DNA of 64,000 nt from Neodiprion pinetum (lineage: Eukaryota > Arthropoda > Insecta > Hymenoptera > Diprionidae): the NCBI RefSeq assembly GCF_021155775.2, contig NC_060238.1, positions 10,836,001 to 10,900,000 of the forward strand, read 5' to 3'. How positions within the stretch are numbered: the first letter of the stretch is position 1; every line of letters begins with the position of its first letter. Below the pieces are notes generated by a model. It was not told the origin of the DNA, made no database searches, and was given only the letters and a program-made list of their open reading frames with translations. Positions 52,888 through 63,800 of the stretch are shown here, piece after piece. Both the position numbers and the translations under genes were made by a program.

Positions 52888-53160
52888 ATATATATATATA
52901 TATTTATATTATACATTAATATAATAGAATATAAATGGCGGTAATGAGGTTGAATGATTCAATGAGATAAAAAATGATTCATTCAAATTAATTTTTGAGA
53001 ATTAAAAATATGAAATTAAATGAATAATAATTCATCTATCTGTAGGTTTCCTCCTAATTTCATAATCAGTTTTAATGAATTGTACAAATGTTCCAAATTT
53101 TATTTCATAAAGTAAATTGAATGGCATTTTCCTAATGAATTATATTTTTATTTTAATTAA
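52888..53160 (-). repeat. AT-rich satellite, reversed orientation
   Basis: The same unit as 28621-30060 but in reverse complement, for example AATATAAATGGCGGTAATGAGG in place of the forward CCTCCATTTATATT phrase. It is cut by the Helitron within TTTTAATTAA. Confidence 0.88.
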
Positions 53161-53163
53161 CTA

Positions 53164-53262
53164 GGGGCTTCGCCCCTGCGCGCTTCGCGCGCCAACCCCA
53201 TCTCGGCGCTACGCGCCTCGGGCACTCGGCGCTGCGCACCTCGTTGTTCGGCGCTTCGCGCC
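53164..53262. other. Five-hairpin array at the Helitron 3' end
   Basis: Five consecutive GC hairpins with three-base loops: GGGGC-TTC-GCCCC (53164-53176), GCGCGC-TTC-GCGCGC (53178-53192), GGCGC-TAC-GCGCC (53205-53217), GGCGC-TGC-GCACC with one mismatch (53228-53240) and GGCGC-TTC-GCGCC (53250-53262). The one next to CTAG is in the position of the Helitron terminator hairpin. Confidence 0.85.
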
Positions 53263-53315
53263 TCACTATTTCCTTACGCATTGTCTAGTAGACAGGCGAA
53301 TTCCTTCATGTTGAT

Positions 53316-53969
53316 TTAATGACAGGTCCTGCACTTGCTGTCCACTTCAATTCCTTCTGTGCTTACTTTTCTTTTTTTCATCAATCTAAGCTTCCATTCG
53401 TTGGTTGAAAATTGGTGTTCCTTCTCTATTGATATCTGTCTATCTCCTTGACTTGCTGAATTATTTTTGCTACCGCTCTGCCCGTTATTCTCCAAAATCA
53501 CCTTCTTTATATTATTTTTTTCTCTATATTTATGTTGCTGTTCACTCCGTAAAACCCCTCTTTCTCTTGTGGTTAACATAGATCCTGGTCGTCCTCTTGC
53601 CTGGTTATAGGAATATTTGTTTATTATTATTCTCCGGCTTATTTGGTTCTTCGCACTTGAAATTTTATTTTCCTTTTTCCTTTGTGATACTTCCGACCAT
53701 CCACCATCTTCACCGCCTTGTCTGCTGGTTGAAACTCCTCCTTTCTGTTCGTTGTTTGAAAAGCCAGTATGATATTTTTTGTTCGCTTCCCTATATTTTC
53801 GCTGCTGTTCCCGTCGTCTAATTTTTCGCTCTTCTATGTACGTCACATTGGTTGGTCGTCCTCTCGATTTATTTTCCGAATCAATCATCGCAATCGATTC
53901 TTCTAATTCTTCGACACCCTTCGTTGAATTATTTTTGCTGCCGCTCTGCCGGTTATTCTCCGAAATCAC
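53316..53969 (-). pseudogene. Helitron ORF remnant, RGRP/basic region
   Basis: This 217-residue frame holds RGRPTNVTYIEERKIRRREQ and, repeated later, RGRPGSMLTTRERGVLRSEQ, each followed by a KYRE.N block and then ENN.QSGSKNNS. Basic N-terminal segments with RGRP and QRKYRE are usual at the start of arthropod Helitron proteins. The Rep motifs that should follow are absent. The frame includes most of a ~473-bp tandem duplication and probably no longer encodes anything useful. Confidence 0.6.
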
Positions 53970-54215
53970 CTTGTTTATATTATTTTTTTCTCTATATTTG
54001 CGTTGATGTTCATTCCGCTAAACACCTCTTTCTCTTGTGGTTAACATCGATCCTGGTCGTCCTCTTTCCTGGTTATACGAATATTTGATGGATATTATTC
54101 TATGGCTTATTTGGTTCTTCGCACTTACAATTTTATTTTCCTCTTTCTTTTTGATACTTCCGACCATCCACCATCTTCATCGCCTTGTCAGCTGCTTGAA
54201 ACTCCTCCTTTCTCC
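53475..54215. repeat. ~473-bp internal tandem duplication in Helitron
   Basis: TATATTATTTTTTTCTCTAT recurs near 53506 and 53979. Both copies are followed by CCTCTTTCTCTTGTGGTTAACAT, GGTCGTCCTCTT and GATACTTCCGACCATCCACC. The second copy is partial. Confidence 0.85.
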
Positions 54216-54517
54216 ATTGTCATCGTAAATCCTGGCTGTCCTTTTGACTGTTTGGTGATATATTTAGATTTACTATTATTTGATTGTTACTTTTCATACT
54301 TATTACTCACTATCTGAATTTTATTTTGGTTCTGCAAGACATCAAAGTGTCCACTCTCTCCGTCACCGGTGAAGAGTAGCGAGAATTGTGTTCCATTTTG
54401 TGATCCGATCCGGTGTGGATGAATTTGTTCTTCGCGATACTCGATTTAACATATCTTAAAAATTTCCGCAGCTGCATATATTGCATTTTTATTCATATGT
54501 GATTTGTAATCACCAGG

Positions 54518-54715
54518 TCACCTAATCACAGCACCGTTTGACTCATTACCTGTAATAAAACCCGCAAATGTAGACCAATTATCCACTATATTTGAAACGA
54601 TACTCAGTCTCACCTCTGCGTGTCGATCTTGAGTGCCGTATACACAATACGCCAACGCGCGAAAAAGACAATTCCTGTCGGGAATCATCGTTATAATTTT
54701 CGTTTGCATGTTCAT
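54518..54715 (-). pseudogene. OTU-domain remnant
   Basis: The frame reads MIPDRNCLFRALAYCVYGTQ then HAEVRLSIVSNIVDNW, the N-terminal catalytic part of an OTU-like cysteine protease, with Asp and Cys in the 'D.NC' motif and the FRAL block. The expected Gly before Asn is Arg here, and the C-terminal His region is missing. OTU domains accompany many animal Helitron/Helentron elements. The fragment lies upstream of the RGRP frame on the element's strand. Confidence 0.75.
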
Positions 54716-54970
54716 TTTTTGCGCGTCAGAAACAGATACCTATAAAGATATTTGTCAAAGACTGTCATAAACAGCCGATGACAGCTGTCAAAGGGTTTGC
54801 TAGATGCTTTTTGTTTTGTTTTCGGTATCTCACCCCACCGCCAACTTCATGCGTATACTATTGTTATTATAATCTTTTTTTACTATTGTTATCATAATCT
54901 TCTTTTACTATTGTTATTATAATCTTTTTCTACGTTCATTTGTTTGAAACTTTTTTATTAGATAGAGAGA

Positions 54971-56980
54971 TATGTGAGCAGAAAATTAAAAAATATGTAG
55001 GATTTTGCTAATAATTTTATATTATTTTAAAAAATTTGAATCATGTAAAAAAACATTTTTTTTGAAAATTTCCCTTTTTTTGAAAGTAAATTAAAATCAT
55101 AATATATATATATACATGTATATACACACACACACACATATGTATATATATATATATATTTATATTATACATTATTATTATAAAATATAAATAAACGTCA
55201 TTAAGTTGAATATTTAAATGAAATGAAGAATCATTTATTCAAACAAAGTATTTTCCTGAAATTGAAGAATAATTAATTCATGAAAATCAAATATATGAAA
55301 TTAAATAAATATTAATTCATCTATCTGTATGTTTTCTTCAAATTTCATAATTATTTCTAATTTATTGTATGAATGTTCCAAATTACAATTTATACAGTGA
55401 ATTAAATGACATTTTTCCAATGAATAATATTTTCATTTCAATCAATATGTGAGCAGATAATTAAAAAATATCTAGGATTCTTTTAATAATTATATATAAT
55501 TTTGAAAAATTTAAATTATGTGAAAAAATTTTTTTTTAAATTTCATCTTTTTTCAATAGTCAATTGATTATTATAATATATATATATGTATATATACACA
55601 CACACACATATATATATATATAAAAATTTATATAAATTTATATTACACATTAATATAATGGAATAGAAATGGAGGTAATTAGATTGAATGATTCATCAGA
55701 ATGAGAAATGATTCATTTGAATAAATTTTTTTTCTTAAATTAAAGAATAGTTAATTTTTGAAAATTAAAAATATGAAATCGAATGAATAATAATCTATCT
55801 ATCTGTATGTTTCCAGGAAATTTCATAATTATTTCTGATTCATTGTATAAATGTTCCAAATTACAATTTATAAAGTGAATTAAATGGCGTTCTCCAGAAG
55901 AATAATGTTTTTATTTTATTTGATGTGTAAGCAGATAATTAAAAAATATATAGGATTTTTCTAATGATTATATATAATGTGGAAAAAATTTTTTTTTCTT
56001 CAAATTTTCTTTTTTCAAAAGTAAATTGAAAATTATCATATATATATATATGTATACACACACACATGAATATGTATATATATGGATTTATGTATATTCA
56101 TATTATACATGATTATTATAGAATATAAATGGAGGTTATTAGGTTAAATGATTTAATAAAATAAAAAATGATCATTTAAATAAATTATTTCTCTCAAAGT
56201 AAAGGATAATTAATTTTCAAAAATTGATATTATGAAATTGAATGAATAATAATTTATTTATCTGCATGTTTTCTCTCAATTTCATAATTAGTCCTAATTC
56301 ATTGTATAAATGTTCCAAATTTTAATTCATAATGTAAATTAAATAGCATTTTTCTAAAGAATAATATTTTTATTTTAATTAATATGTGAGCAGATAATTA
56401 AAAAATTTGTAGGATTTCCCTAATAATTATATGCAATTTCAAAAATTTGAATCATGTGGAAAAATTTTTTTTTTTAAAATTCTCTTTTTTTAAAAGTAAA
56501 TGAAATATTATAATATATATATAGATATACACACACAATCATATATATACATATTTATATACATTCATAATATACAATGATATAATAGAATATAAATTGA
56601 GGTAATTAGGTTAAATGATTGATTGTAATAAAAAATTATTCATTTAAATGAATTATTTTCTTAAATTGAAGAATAATTGATTTTCAAAAATTGAAAATAT
56701 GAAATCAAATGAATAATAATATATCTATCTGTATATTTACTCCAAATTTCATAATGAGTTCTAATTCATTGTCTGAATGTTCCAAATTACAATTCATGAA
56801 GTAAAGAAATGGCATTTTTCCAATGAATAAGATTTTTATTTTGATTAATATGTGAGCAGATAATTAAAAAATGTGTAGGATTTTTCTAATAATTGTATAT
56901 AATTTTGAAAAATTTAAACGATGTGAAAAAATTTTTTTTTTAAAATTTCATCTTTTTTCAATAGTAAATTGATTATTATA

Positions 56981-57036
<56 letters not shown>

Positions 57037-57503
57037 TTATGTCAATTTATATTATACATTATTATAATGGAATATGAATGGAGGTAATGAGGTCTATTAA
57101 TTTATTAGAATGAGAAATGATTCATTTAAATAAATTATTTTTCTCCAATTGAAGAATAGTTGATTTTTAAAAATTAAAAATATGAAATTGAATGGATAAT
57201 AATCTATCTATCTGTGCGTTTTCAGTAAATTTCATAATTATTTCTAATTCATTGTATAAATGTTCCAAATTACAATTTATAAAGTGAATTGAATGGCATT
57301 CTTGTAAAGGATAATATTTTCATTTCATCTGATGTGTGAGCAGATAATCAAAAAATATATAGGATTTTTCTAATAATTATAAATAATGTGAAAAAAATTT
57401 TTTTCCTTTGAATTTTCTTTTTTTTGAAAGTAAATTAAAAATTATCATATACATATATATATATGTATACACACACACACATATATATGTATATATCTAT
57501 ATT
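54971..57503 (-). repeat. AT-rich satellite, reversed orientation, ~5.5 units
   Basis: Reverse anchors ATGTG(A)GCAG occur near 54972, 55447, 55923, 56385, 56847 and 57325, spaced about 462-478 bp. CA/TA microsatellite tracts (for example near 55130, 55600, 56060, 56530, 57005, 57475) separate the units. The array ends at the Penelope complex. Confidence 0.92.
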
Positions 57504-60105
57504 TAGGAAAGAAGTTCGTGACCAGGAGGTAGATTGAAGATGAAAAAATTCGTCGAAAATCCGGTCAGGAAGAAGAAAAATTAATACTTTGAAGAACGTG
57601 AATATAAAAAGAGTCGACGTTTCGGCCCGGCCCTGCCGACCATCCTCAGGGATGAATTCTATAATGATTAACAAAAAAATAGGATGCTTCAGCATAACAA
57701 ATCTGAATTGAAAGCAAGGAATATGTTTAAAAACAATATTTGTTGTTGTACAAAATTAGGTGAAAATTGAACCGTTTCAAGAAACTGTCAGAGTGACAGT
57801 TTTAGGTTAAATGTCAAAAATTTTTTTTTTTTTTGAAAATAGGTTAATCAGAGGAAAAATTGGTTGATGAGCAATGAAAATATGTCAGAAAAAGGTTATT
57901 AATAATTTAGGAGATGGAATTGGGAAAAGATCAAATTAATTTTGAAAAGATTACTCACAAACAATGACGACCAGTACATGCTTAGGTGTTGTTAGTTGTA
58001 CAGCATTTCGGACGGAAGTGAAGGTTAGCGGAAATCGATCCGTAAATCTATGTTGATCACGTGTGAACTTGATCTATGTTCGAAAGTCATGGAGTACAAA
58101 GGCAGTGACCAATCGGAATAAGGGGCGCCAATGATTTGAAAACACGATAATGTAAACTAGAGAATGTTAGAGTATAGGTGGCTAAGATGTTCAATATCTG
58201 TACGTTTGTTAACAGAGTTCCTTTTGTTCTTAAAGATATGGATCATTTCTTTGATGATACGTTTATACCAATTCGGTTCTGTAGCTAGGGTTATAGAGTT
58301 GTTGAAGTCGAAATTGTGACCCAGGGTCAAAGAATGATCTGCTAAAGCGCATCTGTCAGTGACATGGCATTTAATATTAGAACGGTGACCAGAAATTCTA
58401 TTTTTTAGGTGTTGTGACGTTTGTCCAATATAACTCATGCTACAGTCTCGACATGGTATTTTATAAACACAGTTGATTTTCTCTAAATTAGGAGTAACAG
58501 ATTTAAGATAAGAAAACAGAGACAGTTTGGTAGTATTAGATATTCTAAAAGTAATTTCAATTCCCTCGTCATTAAGAATTTTTTTGATTTGGCTAGATAG
58601 ATTTTCTATATACTGTATAGAGATAGAGTTTTCAAATTTATCATTAACATCAGTTGGATTGTTGGAGTCTACATTCCAATCAATCGAGTTGTACATTTTT
58701 TCTATTCTATACTTTTTGATATCATTGATGAATTTTATAGGGTAGCCATTGGAAATAAGAGTTGTTTCTACAAGTTTTTAATTCCTTTTTAAGGAATTGA
58801 GGGTTTGATATTCTAAGGCAGCGATCGAATAAGGATATGGCGACAGATTTTTTGTGTTTTATAGGATGATGTGAGTTGAAATGAATGTATCTCCCAGACC
58901 AGGTTGATTTATGGTGCCAATCTAAGATTATGGTGTCATTGTGGTTGATTACCATAGTGTCTAGAAAACTGATTTTACTATCTTTTTCCAACTCGAAGGT
59001 GAATTGAATACGTGGGTGAAAGTTGTTAAATTTGTTAAGAAGGAGTTGTAAATTTTCATTTTTGACACACGTTATAATATCATCGACGTACCGATAGTAA
59101 AAAGGTAGGCTGAAAGGAAGATTTGAAATGTTTTTTTTTCGAAATGTTCGAGCACCAGATTCGCTACTACTGGGCTAATCGGTGAGCCCATTGCTACGCC
59201 AAAAATTTGTTGGTAGAAATTATCTTTGTAGGCGAAATAGCATGAATCTAAACAAAGTTTGGTGGCGGCTAGAAATTGTTTTTTATTAATGTTAGTGTGA
59301 CATTTCAAATTAGGCCAGTTTTTACTGATGATCGATATTGCTAGTTTGGTTGGAATGTTGGTAAACAGTGATTTGACATCTAGGGATACTAACAGGTGAT
59401 CAGGCGGAATTGTTTTTCCCCTGATTTTGTTTACAAAGGACCAAGTGTCCTTGATGTGATAGTCTGATGTACCTGTTATGTTTGATAAGACACAAGAACA
59501 AAATCTCGAAATTTTGTAGGTGGGGGAATTGATGTTAGAAACAATCGGTCTGAGAGGAACATTTTCTTTATGAATTTTTGGTAGAAAATATATTTTGGGA
59601 GGAAGAGAGTTGTATGTTTTGAGGTGTTTAGCAGAATTGGAATCTATAAATTTTTTTTGTTGCCATAGACTTATCATATCGTTGACTTGTTTTTGTACTT
59701 TTAAAGTGGGATCACGAGAGATAAGATTATAGGTAGTCGAGTCTTTAACGATATCTTGGCATTTTTGTTCAAACTCCATCTTATTCATGACGACTGTGAT
59801 GTTACCTTTGTCGGCATCGGTGACCACTAGGTGGTTATTTTGTTTTAAAAATTCTTTGGTTTGTTTAACCTTGGAAGTTATTTCAAAGTGAGAAGTGGGA
59901 GGATTTTTGCCAAGTTTGTTGCCAATGAGTTGGCTAATATTTGATCTTACTTTATCTTTGGTGATTCCACTTTTGTTGAAAAGAGCTAATTCTACACTGC
60001 TTACAATATCATCAATAGGTAACTTAATATTGTTAAATGGTAAACCATAATTAGGACCGAGTGATAAGGTATCCTTAATTTCAGTGGGTAACTCTGTCTT
60101 AGATT
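57504..60105 (-). pseudogene. Penelope-like copy, truncated and frameshifted
   Basis: In element orientation it lacks about the first 177 codons of the intact copy, starting at SKTELPTEIK after a poly-A-like run. It reads through RT motifs A (SLDVKSLFTNIP) and B (GVAMGSPISPVV) to a shift near 59130. It resumes at 58722-58991 (KISFLDTMVINHN in another frame), breaks again near 58790 and 58700, and ends with an open GIY-YIG segment (58157-58696: VYKIPCRDC, YIGQT). The remaining sequence is the 3' UTR. The shifts are single-base changes relative to the intact copy, so it decayed after or during insertion. Confidence 0.88.
57619..57649 (-). ncRNA. Hammerhead-like core, truncated Penelope copy
   Basis: In element orientation: CTGAGGA, stem II GGTCGG-CAGGGC-CGGGCC (one mismatch against the better-paired copy at 30138), then GAAAC. 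Both catalytic strands are kept. The cleavage site is unresolved. Confidence 0.4.
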
Positions 60106-60160
60106 TTTTTTTTTTCATCTTCAATCTACCTCCTGGTCACGAACTTCTTTCCTAAACACA

Positions 60161-62635
60161 ATGCATCGAAACGGCTTCGTGGACGTCTCGTACCACCGTG
60201 ATCCTACTTCACACCGCACTTCTAACCTGAGATCACTTTCCTCTACAAATCACTCACAAACCAAGAAGATCTGGAACTACCGGCAAAAACTAGCACGTAT
60301 CAAAAACCGTAAAGTGTTCCTTCTTAAATGTCGTCAATTTGGAATTATTTCCAACTTTCTGAATTTTAAAATCAAAAACCTTCAACATTTAACAAGTGAA
60401 AAAACCTTCATCAAAGCATTACACTTTTTTCAACACAAGTGTCTATCGCTCGAAATTAAAACATGTTATCGACAGGAAAGGCTGTTAATCCGAGAACTTA
60501 ATCATAATATCAACTTTTTCTTCTCGAACCAATTCACAAATTTGGATTATAAAAACTTCAATTTGGACATAAACAAGGCCAATCGTTTATTCAATGCTAT
60601 TAAGACAGATAATATTAGAAAATTTAACAAACTTAAATCTATACACACTCCTAAAGAGTTTCACAATAATAATTGGTTAGTTAACCTATCTAAGACAGAG
60701 TTACCCACTGAAATTAAGGATACCTTATCACTCGGTCCTAATTATGGTTTACCATTTAACAATATTAAGTTACCTATTGATGATATTGTAAGCAGTGTAG
60801 AATTAGCTCTTTTTAACAAAAGTGGAATCACCAAAGATAAAGTAAGATCAAATATTAGCCAACTCATTGGCAACAAACTTGGCAAAAATCCTCCCACTTC
60901 TCACTTTGAAATAACTTCCAAGGTTAAACAAACCAAAGAATTTTTAAAACAAAATAACCACCTAGTGGTCACCGATGCCGACAAAGGTAACATCACAGTC
61001 GTCATGAATAAGATGGAGTTTGAACAAAAATGCCAAGATATCGTTAAAGACTCGACTACCTATAATCTTATCTCTCGTGATCCCACTTTAAAAGTACAAA
61101 AACAAGTCAACGATATGATAAGTCAATGGCAACAAAAAAAATTTATAGATTCCAATTCTGCTAAACACCTCAAAACATACAACTCTCTTCCTCCCAAAAT
61201 ATATTTTCTACCAAAAATTCATAAAGAAAATGTTCCTCTCAGACCGATTGTTTCTAACATCAATTCCCCCACCTACAAAATTTCGAGATTTTGTTCTTGT
61301 GTCTTATCAAACATAACAGGTACATCAGACTATCACATCAAGGACACTTGGTCCTTTGTAAACAAAATCAGGGGAAAAACAATTCCGCCTGATCACCTGT
61401 TAGTATCCCTAGATGTCAAATCACTGTTTACCAACATTCCAACCAAACTAGCAATATCGATCATCAGTAAAAACTGGCCTAATTTGAAATGTCACACTAA
61501 CATTAATAAAAAACAATTTCTAGCCGCCACCAAACTTTGTTTAGATTCATGCTATTTCGCCTACAAAGATAATTTCTACCAACAAATTTTTGGCGTAGCA
61601 ATGGGCTCACCGATTAGCCCAGTAGTAGCGAATCTGGTACTCGAACATTTTGAAAAAAAAATCATTTCAAATCTTCCTTTCAGCCTACCTTTTTACTATC
61701 GGTACGTCGATGATATTATAACGTGTGTCAAAAATGAAAATTTACAACTCCTTCTTAACAAATTTAACAACTTTCACCCACGTATTCAATTCACCTTCGA
61801 GTTGGAAAAAGATGGTAAAATCAGTTTTCTAGACACTATGGTAATCAACCGCAATGACACCATAATCTTAGATTGGCACCATAAATCAACCTGGTCTGGG
61901 AGATACATTCATTTCAACTCACATCATCCTATAAAACACAAAAAATCTGTCGCCATATCCTTATTCGATCGCTGCCTTAGAATATCAAACCCTCAATTCC
62001 TTAAAAAGAATTTAAAACTTGTAGAAACAACTCTTATTTCCAATGGCTACCCTATAAAATTCATCAATGATATCAAAAAGTATAGAATAGAAAAAATGTA
62101 CAACTCGATTGATTGGAAAGTCGACTCCAACAATCCAACTGATGTTAATGATAAATTTAAAAACTCTATCTCTATACCGTATATAGAAAATCTATCTGGC
62201 CAAATCAAAAAAATTCTTAATGACGAGGTAATTGAAATTACTTTTAGAATATCTAATACTACCAAACTGTCTCTGTTTTCTCATCTTAAATCTGTTACTC
62301 CTAATTTAGAGAAAATCAACTGTGTTTATAAAATACCATGTCGAGACTGTAGCATGAGTTATATTGGACAAACGTCACAACACCTAAAAAATAGAATTTC
62401 TGGTCACCGTTCTAATATTAAATGCCATGTCACTGACAGATGCGCTTTAGCAGATCATTCTTTGACCCTGGGTCACAATTTCGACTTCAACAACTCTATA
62501 ACCCTAGCTACAGAACCGAATTGGTATAAACGTATCATCAAAGAAATGATCCATATCTTTAAGAACAAAAGGAACTCTGTTAACAAACGTACAGATATTG
62601 AACATCTTAGCCACCTATACTCTAACATTCTCTAG
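60161..62635 (+). CDS. Penelope-like RT + GIY-YIG endonuclease, 824 aa, intact
   Basis: The whole coding region is open. Residues ~30-180 form the basic N-terminal part. RT follows: motif A SLDVKSLFTNIP (D418), motif B GVAMGSPISPVVANL (478-492) and motif C YRYVDDII (YVDD 515-518). The C-terminal GIY-YIG domain has VYKIPCRDC (722-730), YIGQT (734-738), R745, and H766/H772 in ADHSLTLGHNF, with the CCHH-like cysteine/histidine set seen in Penelope endonucleases. The ATG at 60161 lies 12 bp after CTTTCCTAAACA. Length and domain order match canonical Penelope elements. RT and nuclease together mediate target-primed insertion. With no breaks, this copy could be active or recently so. Confidence 0.95.
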   Translation: MHRNGFVDVSYHRDPTSHRTSNLRSLSSTNHSQTKKIWNYRQKLARIKNRKVFLLKCRQFGIISNFLNFKIKNLQHLTSEKTFIKALHFFQHKCLSLEIKTCYRQERLLIRELNHNINFFFSNQFTNLDYKNFNLDINKANRLFNAIKTDNIRKFNKLKSIHTPKEFHNNNWLVNLSKTELPTEIKDTLSLGPNYGLPFNNIKLPIDDIVSSVELALFNKSGITKDKVRSNISQLIGNKLGKNPPTSHFEITSKVKQTKEFLKQNNHLVVTDADKGNITVVMNKMEFEQKCQDIVKDSTTYNLISRDPTLKVQKQVNDMISQWQQKKFIDSNSAKHLKTYNSLPPKIYFLPKIHKENVPLRPIVSNINSPTYKISRFCSCVLSNITGTSDYHIKDTWSFVNKIRGKTIPPDHLLVSLDVKSLFTNIPTKLAISIISKNWPNLKCHTNINKKQFLAATKLCLDSCYFAYKDNFYQQIFGVAMGSPISPVVANLVLEHFEKKIISNLPFSLPFYYRYVDDIITCVKNENLQLLLNKFNNFHPRIQFTFELEKDGKISFLDTMVINRNDTIILDWHHKSTWSGRYIHFNSHHPIKHKKSVAISLFDRCLRISNPQFLKKNLKLVETTLISNGYPIKFINDIKKYRIEKMYNSIDWKVDSNNPTDVNDKFKNSISIPYIENLSGQIKKILNDEVIEITFRISNTTKLSLFSHLKSVTPNLEKINCVYKIPCRDCSMSYIGQTSQHLKNRISGHRSNIKCHVTDRCALADHSLTLGHNFDFNNSITLATEPNWYKRIIKEMIHIFKNKRNSVNKRTDIEHLSHLYSNIL

Positions 62636-63258
62636 TTTACATTATCGTGTTTTCAAACCATTGGCGCCCCTTATTCCGATTGGTCACTGCCTTTGTACTC
62701 CATGACTTTCGAACATAGATCAAGTTCACACGTGATCAACATAGATTTACGGATCGATTCCCGCTAACCTTCACTTCCGTCCGAAATGCTGTACAACTAA
62801 CAACACCTAAGCATGTACTGGTCGTCATTGTTTGTGAGTAATCTTTTCAAAATTAATTTGATCTTTTCCCAATTCCATCTCCTAAATTATTAATAACCTT
62901 TTTCTGACATATTTTCATTGCTCATCAACCAATTTTTTCTCTGATTAACCTATTTTCAAAAAAAAAAAAAAAATTTTTGACATTTAACCTAAAACTGTCA
63001 CTCTGACAGTTTCTTGAAACGGTTCAATTTTCACCTAATTTTGTACAACAACAAATATTGTTTTTAAACATATTCCTTGCTTTCAATTCAGATTTGTTAT
63101 GCTGAAACATCCTATTTTTTTGTTAATCATTATAGAATTTATCCCTGAGGATGGTCGGCAGGGCCCGGCCGGAACGTCGACTCTTTTTATATTCACGTTC
63201 TTCAAAGTATTAATTTTTCTTCTTCCTGACCGGATTTTCGACGAATTTTTTCATCTTC
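62636..63258 (+). other. Penelope 3' UTR
   Basis: Noncoding 3' end, matching 57504-58156 in reverse complement. It includes a poly-A run near 62957 and the hammerhead-like core, and ends GACGAATTTTTTCATCTTC at the target duplication. Confidence 0.8.
63145..63175 (+). ncRNA. Hammerhead-like core with altered GAAA, intact Penelope copy
   Basis: CTGAGGA and stem II GGTCGG-CAGGGC-CCGGCC are intact, but the second core strand reads GGAAC where the other two copies have GAAAC. That would be expected to abolish hammerhead activity in this copy. Confidence 0.4.
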
Positions 63259-63800
63259 TATATCTATATTATTTATATATATTTATATTATACATGATTA
63301 TAATAGAATATAAATGGAGGTAATTAGGTTAAATGATTCAATAAAATGTAAAATGATTCATTTGAATAAATTATTTTTCTCAAAGTGGAGGATAATTAAT
63401 TTTTGAAGATTGATAATATTAAAATAAATAAACAATAATTTATCCATCCGTATGTTTTCTCTCAATTTCATAATTAGTTCTAATTCATTGTATAAATGTT
63501 CTAAATTTCAATTCATAAAGTAAATTAAATGGCATTTTTCTAATAAATAATATTTTTATTTCAATTAATATGTGAGCAGATAATTAAAAAATATGTAGGA
63601 TTTTCCTCATAATTATATACAATTTCAAAAATTTGAATCATGTGAAAAAAAATTTTTTTCTCAAAATTTCTCTTTTTTTTAAAGTAAATTAGAAATTATA
63701 ATATACATATATATACACACACAATCATATATTTTTATATATTTATATATATTCATATTATACAATAATATAATAGAATATAAATATATATGCATATATA
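63259..63800 (-). repeat. AT-rich satellite, reversed orientation
   Basis: One unit plus part of another in reverse complement, with anchor ATATGTGAGCAG near 63570. It ends at the second CAGGGTATCC repeat. Confidence 0.9.

Larger units (their letters stand above)
53161..54970 (-). mobile_element. Helitron-like element with OTU remnant
   Basis: On the minus strand it starts TCTCTCTATC, preceded by A, and ends GGGGCGAAGCCCCTAG, followed by T: the TC...CTAG ends and A/T target of Helitrons. The joined flanks restore CTGCTCACATATTAATTA, the satellite consensus, so both boundaries are exact and there is no target duplication. It carries an OTU-domain remnant and a basic RGRP-rich frame, both known from Helitron/Helentron proteins, but no Rep/helicase. 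It is therefore a decayed, non-autonomous copy of 1810 bp. Confidence 0.88.
57504..63258. mobile_element. Inverted Penelope-like complex, 5.76 kb, 12-bp TSD
   Basis: A minus-strand, 5'-truncated copy (57504 to about 60105) abuts a plus-strand full-length copy (about 60119-63258), joined head to head. The whole unit is flanked by TATATCTATATT (57492-57503 and 63259-63270), so it entered the satellite as one insertion. At both the left edge and the centre, the element's 3' terminus (TTTCATCTTC) runs directly into 5' UTR sequence (AATCTACCTCCTGG..CTTTCCT), a tandem junction of the pseudo-LTR type known for Penelope elements. The two copies are nearly identical by eye. Confidence 0.88.
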
